A stretch of 41,268 bases of DNA, taken from the NCBI GenBank assembly GCA_041389525.1, contig JAWKRR010000065.1, forward strand, positions 1 through 41,268, written 5' to 3'. Both the position numbers and the translations under genes were made by a program. The DNA comes from JACKFB01 sp041389525. Its GTDB lineage: Bacteria > Myxococcota_A > UBA9042 > PHBI01 > JACKFB01. A model generated the notes under the pieces. It was not told the origin of the DNA, searched no databases, and worked only from the letters and a program-made list of their open reading frames with translations. Below are positions 16,451 to 23,892 of this stretch, in pieces. Positions within the stretch are counted from its first letter, which is position 1. Every line of letters starts with the position of its first letter.

Positions 16451-18531
16451 GGGTCGGGAGGGCGGTGGGAAGTGACCGCGCCGACATAGGTGCGCGGGGC
16501 CGCGAGGTGACGGTCCAGCCACTCGGACGCTTCGGTCACGGTCGGGGTCGCGCCGTGGGTCGGGCTGGCTTCGGCGGGATCGGCCGCGAGATCGTAGGTG
16601 CGAGTCACGCCCACCCGATCGTCGAAGATCACCTTCGCGTCGCCGCGCCGCCACGCCACAAGGCGCGCGTAGGGCAGGCGCACCTCACAGACCGCCTCGG
16701 GGGTGCGCAGGGCGTGGCCGGCCAGGGCCAGGGGCAGCAAGGTCTCGCCGTGGGTCGGGGGGCCCGGCGGCAGGCCCAGGGCGTCGAGCACCGTGGGCGT
16801 CAGGTCGGTCAGGTCCAGCGGCTCGGCGATGCGGCGGGCGCTGGCGGCGATGGCCTGGTCGGGCAGGGACACGATGAGGGGGACGTGGATCTCCTCCTCG
16901 TAGACGCTCTGTCCGTGGGTGTAGACGCCGTGCTCGCCGAAGCTCTCGCCGTGGTCGCTGGTCACCACGATGAGCGTGTCCGCCAGGCGTCCGTGGTCGC
17001 GCAGGGCCGACAGCACGGTCCCGATCGCGGCGTCGGCGGCGGCGATCTCGGCGTCGTAGCGGTCGATCTCGCCCGGGCCGAAGTCCAGGCCGCTGTGGGC
17101 GAGGTATTCGGCGTGGGGTTCGGAGAAGTGCATCCATAAGAAGAACGGGGCCCCGGCGTCTCGGCTGAAGCGCGCGATGGCCGCTGTGCCCAGGCTGGCC
17201 AGCTCGTCGGCGGTGGCGGCGGTCGAGCGGTTCCGCACGGCTTTGGCGGCGCGCACGCCCAGGCTGTCGTCGACTCGCGCGAAGCCCGCGTAGATGTGGG
17301 CGAGCGGCGGGTAGAGGTCGACGATGGCCTCGGTGCGGTAGCCGGCGCCGGCGAGGCGCTCGGCGAGCGAGAGGCCCGGGCGCGCGACGATGGTGGCGCC
17401 GTCGAGGAAGGCCGAGGGGTAGAGGCCTGTCATCACGCTGTAGAGGCTGGTGGCGGTGAAGTTGGAGGGTGACCAGGCGCGCTCGAAGGTGAGCGCGCGC
17501 TTGGCGAGCTGCTCGAGGTTGGGGCTGGTCGCGCGCCGGTAGCCATAGGCCGACAGGTGATCGGCGCGGGTGGCGTCGACGGAGATGAGCAGCACGTTCC
17601 AGGGGCGGCGGACGAGGCCAAGGTCCTGCCGGGCGGCCGGGGCGCGGGGGCCGACGCCGGGCTTCCAGAGGGCGAGGACCTCGTCTTTTCCTACGTCCCC
17701 GCCTCGGCAATTGTCGTCTCGGCCGTTGCTAGGCGTCTCGGCTTGGCCGGGGAAGACGAGGGGGTCGGAGTCGTCGCAGTCGCCGTGGCCGAGGGCGCCC
17801 GAGATGCCGTCGTCGTCGGCGTCGGTCAGGTTGGCCAGCGAGGCGGCGAGGCTGCGGGGGAGGGCGGCGCCGGTCCAGGTGGCGTCGCGCACGGCGTCGC
17901 TAGTGGCGTAGGCGCCGAGGCTGGCCGCCAGGGCCAGGGTCGCCAGGGCTGCCCCGAGCTGGGCGAGGCGGGGGCGTCCGCGCCAGATCTCGGGCGCGAG
18001 GCTCGCCATGGCAGGGGCCGCGAAACCTGCGGAGACGCCGACCAGCACGAGGGTCAGCGGCTCGAAGCCGAGGATGTGCGCGGTCACACGGCTCGCGGTG
18101 GCTGCCACGAGCAGCGCGGCGGTCCACCGGGGAAGCGTCGCCAGGCGCCCCGCAGGCCTCGTGAGGCGGTGGCTAAGCAGGGACACGGCGGCGGCCAGGC
18201 CCGCGGCGTAGAGGGTCAGGGCCGCCGCGAACACGGCCGCGACCTCGTCGAGGAGATCGAAGGAGTGCTCCAGCACGAAGCGGAACGCCGCGAACGCGCC
18301 GCCGTAGCCACACAGCAGCGCGAGGCTCAGCCCGATCGCTCGGCCCAGGCGGTCTCCGGTGGGGCTAGCGAGGCCGGGGACTCGGACGCGCAGGCCCACC
18401 GCGCCGCCGACCAGGCAGGGGACCAGCAGCATGGCGAGGGAGCCGGGAAGCGCCGCCGGCCCGCCGCCCGTCGCCGCCAGGACCAGCGCCCACAGCGCGG
18501 CCCACAGCCCACCGAGGGCGAGCCCGCTCAT
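16447..18531 (-). CDS. Membrane-anchored alkaline-phosphatase-superfamily (sulfatase-like) protein with MopE-like repeat
   Basis: 694 residues. Residues 1-215 hold about seven membrane segments. A metal-binding-like insert follows (about 232-272: TDADDDGISG, GDCDDSDP, NGRDDNC), matching the Asp/Cys repeats of MopE-type deltaproteobacterial proteins. Residues 310-694 are the sulfatase-like catalytic domain: VDATRADHLSAYGY near 312 (first metal Asp) and SDHGESFGEHG (metal Asp/His). At the nucleophile position the Cys of CxPSR is replaced: the sequence reads SNFTATSLYS, aligning Thr around residue 360. It therefore cannot form formylglycine and is more likely a phospho- or phosphoethanolamine-type transferase or hydrolase than a true sulfatase. 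The ATG overlaps the trpF stop (ATGA), which strongly supports this start over the longer open frame. The substrate is unknown. Confidence 0.85.
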   Translation of the reverse strand: MSGLALGGLWAALWALVLAATGGGPAALPGSLAMLLVPCLVGGAVGLRVRVPGLASPTGDRLGRAIGLSLALLCGYGGAFAAFRFVLEHSFDLLDEVAAVFAAALTLYAAGLAAAVSLLSHRLTRPAGRLATLPRWTAALLVAATASRVTAHILGFEPLTLVLVGVSAGFAAPAMASLAPEIWRGRPRLAQLGAALATLALAASLGAYATSDAVRDATWTGAALPRSLAASLANLTDADDDGISGALGHGDCDDSDPLVFPGQAETPSNGRDDNCRGGDVGKDEVLALWKPGVGPRAPAARQDLGLVRRPWNVLLISVDATRADHLSAYGYRRATSPNLEQLAKRALTFERAWSPSNFTATSLYSVMTGLYPSAFLDGATIVARPGLSLAERLAGAGYRTEAIVDLYPPLAHIYAGFARVDDSLGVRAAKAVRNRSTAATADELASLGTAAIARFSRDAGAPFFLWMHFSEPHAEYLAHSGLDFGPGEIDRYDAEIAAADAAIGTVLSALRDHGRLADTLIVVTSDHGESFGEHGVYTHGQSVYEEEIHVPLIVSLPDQAIAASARRIAEPLDLTDLTPTVLDALGLPPGPPTHGETLLPLALAGHALRTPEAVCEVRLPYARLVAWRRGDAKVIFDDRVGVTRTYDLAADPAEASPTHGATPTVTEASEWLDRHLAAPRTYVGAVTSHRPPDP

Positions 18532-19205
18532 GAGTCGGCCGCTTCTTCCCGGCACGCCGCCTCGACCGAGCGGACGAAGGCCGCCATCAACTCCGGGCTC
18601 TTCACGCCGGGCCGACTCTCGATGCCGCTGGCGACGTCGACGCCGAAGGGGCGCAGGCGTGTGACGAGCTCGCCGACGTTCTCTGGCTTCAGCCCGCCGG
18701 CCAGAAACCCCTTCGGGTGCCGCAGGGCGTGGGAGGCGACCTCGATGCGGATGAGCCGCCCGCTGCCGCCGTACGCCACGGGGCTCCACGCGTCGACCAG
18801 GTAGCCGACGGCTAGCCCGCCGAGATAGCGCTCCATGTCGTCGGCGTCCTCCATCTCCGCCAGCCGGAAGGCCTTGAGGAAGGGGACGCCGAACGAGCGG
18901 CAGAACGTGGGCGATTCGTCGCCGTGGAACTGCAGGATGTCGGGTTTGACGTGCTCGATGACGTCGCGGACGAGGTCGTCTTCGGGGTTGGCGAAGACCG
19001 CGACCGCCCGCCGGGAGCGCTTGCGATGGCGTCCGGTCGGGGCGTTCTTGAAGGCGAGGGTGATCTTGGCCGCGGTGCCGAAGCTGACGGCCCGCGGCGA
19101 CTCGGCGACGAAGTTCAGGCCGATGAGATCGGCGCCCGCCAGCGCGGCCTCGCGTCCCGCGGTGGGGTCGGTGAAGCCGCACATCTTTATCCACGGGCGG
19201 CGCAT
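18528..19205 (-). CDS. trpF: Phosphoribosylanthranilate isomerase
   Basis: TrpF isomerises phosphoribosylanthranilate to CdRP, the step between TrpD and TrpC in tryptophan synthesis. The 225-residue single-domain TIM barrel shows KMCGFTDP at the N-terminus (catalytic Cys; KICG-type motif), GLNFVAESPR, ILQFHGDE (QxHG motif), AGGLKPENV and VDVASGIESRPGVK (catalytic Asp and phosphate loop). The start is ATG 19205, whose first base is the last base of the trpC stop codon. Its own stop overlaps the start of the sulfatase-like gene. The enzyme is separate from TrpC here, unlike the enterobacterial TrpCF fusion. Confidence 0.96.
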   Translation of the reverse strand: MRRPWIKMCGFTDPTAGREAALAGADLIGLNFVAESPRAVSFGTAAKITLAFKNAPTGRHRKRSRRAVAVFANPEDDLVRDVIEHVKPDILQFHGDESPTFCRSFGVPFLKAFRLAEMEDADDMERYLGGLAVGYLVDAWSPVAYGGSGRLIRIEVASHALRHPKGFLAGGLKPENVGELVTRLRPFGVDVASGIESRPGVKSPELMAAFVRSVEAACREEAADS

Positions 19206-19987
19206 CAGGGGGCCTCGATCAGCGCGTGGAGGGCGGCGGCGGGGTCGCCCGCGGTCATGAGGCTGGTGCCCACGAGGAACACGTCGTAGCCGGACTGACG
19301 GAGGCGCGTGACGTCCGCGGGCGTGCGAATCCCGCTCTCGGCGACGGCGACCACGTCGGCGGGGATGGCCGCCCTCAGCGCCTCGCAGACCGCCAGATCG
19401 ATGTGGAAGGTCTTGAGATCGCGGTTGTTGACCCCGACGACGCGCGCCCCGGCGTCGAGGGCCCGCGCCACCTCGTCGGCGGTGTGCGCCTCGACCAGCG
19501 CGGTGAGCCCGAGGGACTCGGCGTCTCGCAGCAGCTGCGACAAGCGCTCCTGCGAGAGCGCCGCGACGATCAGCAGGGCCAGGGACGCGCCGGCGGCCCG
19601 AGCTTCCAAGAGCTGCACGCGGTCGACGATGAAGTCTTTTCGCAGGCACGGCACCGAGACCGCCTCGGTCACCCGCTCGAGATCGGCCAGCGCGCCGCCG
19701 AAATGCAGGGGCTCCGTGAGCACGCTGATGGCGGCGGCGCCGGCTTGGGCGTAGAGGCTGGCCACGGCGACGGGATCGGCGGCGGCCGCGATGGCGCCGG
19801 CGCTGGGGCTCTTGCGCTTCACCTCGGCGATGACGCGCACGCCCGGGGCGCGCAGCGAGCTTAGCGCGTCGACGGCAGGCGCCATCGTGGCGATCCGCGC
19901 CTCGAGGGCGGCGGCGTCAGGCGGTGACGCGGCGAGCCGGGCCCGTGTGTCATCGAGGATGCGGCCGAGAACGTCGGCGCCGCTCAC
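19205..19987 (-). CDS. trpC: Indole-3-glycerol phosphate synthase
   Basis: TrpC closes the indole ring: CdRP to indole-3-glycerol phosphate with loss of CO2 and water. The 260-residue protein has the full set of motifs: IAEVKRKSPSAG (catalytic Lys and substrate site), ISVLTEPLHFGG, PCLRKDFIVD (catalytic Lys), VEAHTADEV, GVNNRDLKTF and AESGIRTPADV. The start is GTG 19987, sharing GTGA with the trpD stop; the frame is open upstream but inside trpD. It abuts trpF by one base. No trpA or trpB follows, so the indole-glycerol phosphate made here must be used by enzymes encoded elsewhere. Confidence 0.96.
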   Translation of the reverse strand: MSGADVLGRILDDTRARLAASPPDAAALEARIATMAPAVDALSSLRAPGVRVIAEVKRKSPSAGAIAAAADPVAVASLYAQAGAAAISVLTEPLHFGGALADLERVTEAVSVPCLRKDFIVDRVQLLEARAAGASLALLIVAALSQERLSQLLRDAESLGLTALVEAHTADEVARALDAGARVVGVNNRDLKTFHIDLAVCEALRAAIPADVVAVAESGIRTPADVTRLRQSGYDVFLVGTSLMTAGDPAAALHALIEAP

Positions 19988-21018
19988 GGTGCCAGCTCGT
20001 GGCTGCGCAGCACCAGGCGCGCGAGCGTCGCCAGCGCGGCGCCGGAGCTCAGGGTCTCCGAGGCGAGCGCGACGCCCGAGGCGAGGTCCGGCGCGGCCTC
20101 GGCCACCCACAGCGCCGCCCCCGCGTTGAGCCGCACGATGTCCGCCGGCGGGCCGGACTCGCCCTCGAGGATCCGCTGGACGATGCGCGCGTTCTCCGCC
20201 GCGTCGCCGCCCTGAAGCGACTCGAGGCCAGCCCGCGGCAGCCCGACCTCCTCGGGCGTGATGGCCAGCTCGCGCACGGTCTTCCCGTCCCAGAAGGCGC
20301 CGAAGCTCGGCCCCGACAGCGTCAGCTCATCGAGGCCGTCACAGCCCGCGACCACCAGCGCGCGCGAGGTCCCCAGCCGGCCCAGCACCGCCGCGACCTG
20401 CCCCAGCCGGTGGTGATCGTAGAGCCCCACCAGCTGATGGCTGGCCCCCGCGGGGTTGGTCATCGGCCCCAGCAGGTTCAGCAGGGTCCGGAAGCCCAGC
20501 GCGCGCCTCACCGGTCCAGCATGCCGCAGCGCACCGTGGTGCCGAGGCGCGAACATAAAGCCGATGCCGATATCGTTGATGCACTGCGTCACGTTCTCGG
20601 GGCTGAGGTCGATGCGGACGCCCAGGGCCTCCAGCACGTCGGCGGAACCGACCTGCGACGAGATCGCGCGGTTGCCGTGCTTCGCGACAGGCACCCCGGC
20701 CGCCGCACACACGATGGCCACAGCCGTCGAGACGTTGAAGGTCCCCGCGCCGTCGCCGCCCGTCCCGCAGGTGTCCAGCAGGCGCGCCGATCTCGGGCGC
20801 ACTCCCTCGGCCCGCGCCCGCATGGCCTGGACCGCGCCGAAGAGCTCGTCGGTCGTCTCGCCCTTGACCCTCAGCGCCGTGAGAAATGCCGCCAGCGGGA
20901 CCTCGCCCACGGCGCCGTCCATCACCTCGCCGAGCGCCGCCGTCATCTGAGCCGAGTCGAGATCTCGCCCCTCGATAAGCAGGCCCAGGGCGCTCCGCAG
21001 TTGCGTGTCGCCGCTCAT
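19984..21018 (-). CDS. trpD: Anthranilate phosphoribosyltransferase
   Basis: TrpD transfers phosphoribose from PRPP to anthranilate. 344 residues, the usual length for the stand-alone enzyme. The N-terminal helical domain is followed by the PRPP loop DTCGTGGDGAGTFNVST near residue 82, the KHGNRAISSQVGSADVLEALG segment (the KH and GS-AD pattern), and RTLLNLLGPMTNPAGA. The start is ATG 21018 in an ATGA overlap with trpG. It is separate from trpG, unlike the fused TrpGD of enterobacteria. Confidence 0.97.
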   Translation of the reverse strand: MSGDTQLRSALGLLIEGRDLDSAQMTAALGEVMDGAVGEVPLAAFLTALRVKGETTDELFGAVQAMRARAEGVRPRSARLLDTCGTGGDGAGTFNVSTAVAIVCAAAGVPVAKHGNRAISSQVGSADVLEALGVRIDLSPENVTQCINDIGIGFMFAPRHHGALRHAGPVRRALGFRTLLNLLGPMTNPAGASHQLVGLYDHHRLGQVAAVLGRLGTSRALVVAGCDGLDELTLSGPSFGAFWDGKTVRELAITPEEVGLPRAGLESLQGGDAAENARIVQRILEGESGPPADIVRLNAGAALWVAEAAPDLASGVALASETLSSGAALATLARLVLRSHELAP

Positions 21019-21623
21019 CGCGCGCTCGCCGCGGGGGCCGTCCCGCGCGCCATGGCCAGGAAGTTCGCCAGCATCGGCCGCCCCGACTCGGTGAGGATGG
21101 ACTCAGGATGGAACTGAACGCCCCAGGTGGGGTGCTCGCGGTGCGCGACGCCCATGATCGTCCGGCCCGCCGGATCCTCGGTCCACGCCGTCTCGACCAG
21201 GCACTGCGGGAGGCTCTGCCGCTCGATGACGAGGCTGTGGTAGCGCGTGGCGGCGAAGGGCTGCGGCAACCCGTGAAAGACGTCGCTGTCGGCGTGCGAG
21301 ATCGGCGAGGTCTTGCCGTGCATGATGACGCCGGCCCGCACGATGCGCCCGCCGAACGCGGCGCCGATGGACTGGTGGCCCAGGCACACCCCCAGCAAGG
21401 GCACGCGCCCCGACATGCGCTGAATCAGCGGCACGGACACGCCCGCCTCAGCCGGCGTACACGGGCCAGGCGAGATGACGATGGCGTCGGCACCGAAGGC
21501 CTCGACGGCGTCGAGGTCCCAGACGTCGTTTCGCACCACCTCGGGCACCACGCCCAGCTCGCCGAAGTACTGGACTAGGTTCCAGGTGAAGCTGTCGTAG
21601 TTGTCGATCATCAACAGCTTCAT
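21015..21623 (-). CDS. trpG: Anthranilate synthase, glutamine amidotransferase component
   Basis: TrpG hydrolyses glutamine and passes ammonia to TrpE. The 202-residue class I amidotransferase has IDNYDSFTWNLVQY at the N-terminus, ISPGPCTP, the nucleophile Cys in GVCLGHQSIG, and the His/Glu pair in GVQFHPESILTESG. The start is ATG 21623 in an ATGA overlap with the trpE stop. Proteins of this type often also serve aminodeoxychorismate synthase (PabA role). No pabB lies in the window, so a dual role is possible but not shown. Confidence 0.96.
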   Translation of the reverse strand: MKLLMIDNYDSFTWNLVQYFGELGVVPEVVRNDVWDLDAVEAFGADAIVISPGPCTPAEAGVSVPLIQRMSGRVPLLGVCLGHQSIGAAFGGRIVRAGVIMHGKTSPISHADSDVFHGLPQPFAATRYHSLVIERQSLPQCLVETAWTEDPAGRTIMGVAHREHPTWGVQFHPESILTESGRPMLANFLAMARGTAPAASAR

Positions 21624-23107
21624 GTCTCGCTCCCACCGAAGAGTTCGCGGGCGCGCTCGATGGCTCGCAGCACGGCTCGGGCCTTGCTTCGCGTCTCGTC
21701 GGCCTCCGTCATCGGCACCGAGTCGTACACGATGCCCGCGCCCGCCTGCACCTCAAACAACCCGTCGCGGGCCATCAGCGTGCGGATGGTGATGCAGAGG
21801 TCGAGCTGGCCTGACGCTGACAGCATGCCGACCGCGCCGCCGTAAAAGCCCCGCCGGCAGGACTCCAGCTCCTCGATGAGCTCCATCGCGCGCACTTTCG
21901 GAGCGCCGGACAGGGTCCCCGCCGGGAAGGTGGCTCGAATGACGTCCGCGGGGCCGACCCCGGCGCGCAGCGTGCCGCTCACGTGGCTGGCGAGGTGCAT
22001 GACGTGGCTGTAGCGCTCGACGGTCATCCAGTCTCGGACCTCGACGCTGCCTGGCTCTGAGACGCGGCCCACGTCATTGCGCCCGAGATCCACGAGCATC
22101 ACGTGCTCGGCGCGCTCCTTGGGGTCGGCGAGCAGCGACTCCGCGTGGGCCGCGTCGGCCGCGGTGGTCTCGCCGCGCGGCCGGGTCCCGGCGATGGGGC
22201 GCGTCTCGACGGTCCCGTCCGTGGCCCGCACCAGCACCTCGGGCGAGGCGCCGACCAGGGCGGTGTCTCCCAACTCGAGGTAGAACATGTAGGGCGAAGG
22301 GTTCAGCGGCCGCAGCGCGCGATAGACCAGGAAGGGGTGCACGCCCGCGGCCTTCTGGGTGAAGCGCCGGCTCAGCACCACCTGGATCACGTCGCCGGCG
22401 CCGATGAAGTCGCGGGCGGCCTCGACCGCAGCGCAGTACTCGGCGTCGCTGGCGGAGGGGACGAAGCCCTCGCTGGGGCCGGGCTCCACCGCGGGCAGGA
22501 CCGGCAGCGGCCCCGCGAGCCGAGCCTGCGCCTCGTCCAGCGCCGCTTGCGCCTCGCTCCACGCAGCGTCCGCGGCCTCTGGAGCGGGGACGCGCGCCAG
22601 ATAGACCAGCACGGCGCGATGCGCGAGGTTGTCCCAGACCAGGACGAGCCCGGTCTCCATCCAGCAGAAGTCGGGCACCCCCACGTCGGGGTGCAGGTCG
22701 GGCAGCTTCTCCATCTGGCGCACGGCGTCGTAGGCGATGGCGCCGACGAGGCCGCCGGAAAATCTCGGCAGGTCCGGGTCCTGGTACAGGCGCTCGCCGG
22801 CGAAGCGGTCGGCCACCCAGCCGAGCGGGTCCTCCACCTGGCGCTCTTCTACGGACCCGTCGGGCCGCTCGATGCGCAGGGTCTTGCCGAAGCCGCTGTA
22901 GACCGCCCGGGGCTCGGTCCCCATGCTGGTGTAGCGCGCCCAGCGCTCGCCGCCCTCGACGCTCTCCAGCAGGAAGCTCCACCGACCGCGCCGCAGCTTC
23001 CAGAACGCCGTCAGCGGCGTCTCGAGATCGGCGAAGACCTCCCGAGCGACGGGGATCAATGTGTGGGCCGCGGCGACGCGGCGAAACGCGGACAGGCCGC
23101 CGGGCAT
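21620..23107 (-). CDS. trpE: Anthranilate synthase component I
   Basis: TrpE makes anthranilate from chorismate and ammonia, the first committed and usually feedback-controlled step. 495 residues. The N-terminal domain keeps the tryptophan-binding LLES motif (residues 46-49, in SFLLESVEGGERWARY), so feedback inhibition by tryptophan is expected. The chorismate domain has PIAGTRPRGET, LVDLGRNDVGRVS, FPAGTLSGAPKVRAMELI and YGGAVGM. I start it at ATG 23107, six bases after GAGAGG; the in-frame extension to 23167 lacks a ribosome site. It heads the block trpE-G-D-C-F, all minus strand and overlapping. Only 86 bp separate it from the divergent moaDE gene, with no room for a classical leader-peptide attenuator and none visible. 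Confidence 0.97.
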   Translation of the reverse strand: MPGGLSAFRRVAAAHTLIPVAREVFADLETPLTAFWKLRRGRWSFLLESVEGGERWARYTSMGTEPRAVYSGFGKTLRIERPDGSVEERQVEDPLGWVADRFAGERLYQDPDLPRFSGGLVGAIAYDAVRQMEKLPDLHPDVGVPDFCWMETGLVLVWDNLAHRAVLVYLARVPAPEAADAAWSEAQAALDEAQARLAGPLPVLPAVEPGPSEGFVPSASDAEYCAAVEAARDFIGAGDVIQVVLSRRFTQKAAGVHPFLVYRALRPLNPSPYMFYLELGDTALVGASPEVLVRATDGTVETRPIAGTRPRGETTAADAAHAESLLADPKERAEHVMLVDLGRNDVGRVSEPGSVEVRDWMTVERYSHVMHLASHVSGTLRAGVGPADVIRATFPAGTLSGAPKVRAMELIEELESCRRGFYGGAVGMLSASGQLDLCITIRTLMARDGLFEVQAGAGIVYDSVPMTEADETRSKARAVLRAIERARELFGGSET

Positions 23108-23193
23108 TGTTACCTCTCGAACACGGGATCGACGCTCTCGGTCGAGAATCTCGTTCCCGTCCGCCAAGGCCGCCGATACTATCGGGGCTGCCC
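23108..23193. promoter_or_regulatory. Divergent promoter region trpE / moaDE
   Basis: 86 bp shared by two divergent genes. GATACT at 23175-23180 is a reasonable -10 box for the moaDE direction, but the -35 side is weak. On the other strand only the trpE ribosome site GAGAGG is obvious. I saw no Trp-codon leader and no terminator/antiterminator pair. Confidence 0.35.
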
Positions 23194-23868
23194 ATGGACC
23201 TCAACGTCCTCTATTTCGCGCACGTTCGCGAGCGCACCGGCCTCTCCGCTGAGCGGCTCGAGTGTCCCACCGGCGCGACCGTCTCCGAGGTCGTGTCCTT
23301 GCTGGTGCTCCGCCACCCGAGCCTGCGCACGCTGGTCCCCTCGCTGCGGGTCGCCGTGAACGGTGAGTTTGCTGCCTCCGACGCCGTGGTTCCGGGCGGC
23401 GCCGAGCTCGTGCTGATCCCCCCGGTCGCGGGTGGCGCCGGGACCCCACGCGCCGCGCTCACCGAGGCGCCGCTTACCGAATCGACCATGCGCGCGCTGA
23501 CCGCCCTGGTCTCAAGCCCCGCCCACGGCGCGGTCGTGACCTTCGCCGGGACGGTGCGAAATCACGCCCGGGGCCGCCAGGTCACGCGGCTCTACTACGA
23601 GGCCTACGAGCGGATGGCGCTGACCCAGCTCGAGGCGGTCGCGGCCGAGGTCGAGGCCGCGGTCCCGGGGGCTCGCGTCGCCGTCCACCACCGGCTCGGG
23701 ATGCTCGAGATCGGCGACGTGGCCGTCATGATCGCCGCCGCCAGCGCGCACCGCGCCGAGGCCTTCGACGCCTGCCGCCGCGTCATCGATCGCCTCAAAG
23801 AAGACGTCCCCATCTGGAAGCGCGAGATCGGCCCCGATGGCGAGGAGTGGGTCAGCGACCGCCCCTGA
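23194..23868 (+). CDS. MoaD-MoaE fusion (molybdopterin synthase small and large subunits)
   Basis: Molybdopterin synthase inserts two sulfurs into cyclic pyranopterin monophosphate; MoaD carries the sulfur as a C-terminal thiocarboxylate and MoaE is the catalytic subunit. Here both are in one 224-residue chain. Residues 1-81 are the ubiquitin-like MoaD (MDLNVLYFAHVRERTG ... LIPPVAGG, with the Gly-Gly at 80-81). Residues 90-224 are MoaE, with VVTFAGTVRNHARG, YYEAYERMA, HHRLGMLEIGD and RLKEDVPIWKRE containing the conserved lysines. The MoaD Gly-Gly must have a free C-terminus to be adenylated, so cleavage after Gly81 is expected, as described for the mycobacterial fusion MoaX. I start at ATG 23194. 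No other molybdenum-cofactor gene is in the window. Confidence 0.9.
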   Translation: MDLNVLYFAHVRERTGLSAERLECPTGATVSEVVSLLVLRHPSLRTLVPSLRVAVNGEFAASDAVVPGGAELVLIPPVAGGAGTPRAALTEAPLTESTMRALTALVSSPAHGAVVTFAGTVRNHARGRQVTRLYYEAYERMALTQLEAVAAEVEAAVPGARVAVHHRLGMLEIGDVAVMIAAASAHRAEAFDACRRVIDRLKEDVPIWKREIGPDGEEWVSDRP

Positions 23869-23892
23869 AGGGCGGCGAGCGGCCTCGCGTGC

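Noticed and set aside
23108..23193. Tryptophan attenuator or leader peptide before trpE
   Set aside because: Only 86 bp are available, no short frame with Trp codons was seen and no terminator hairpin with U tract exists.
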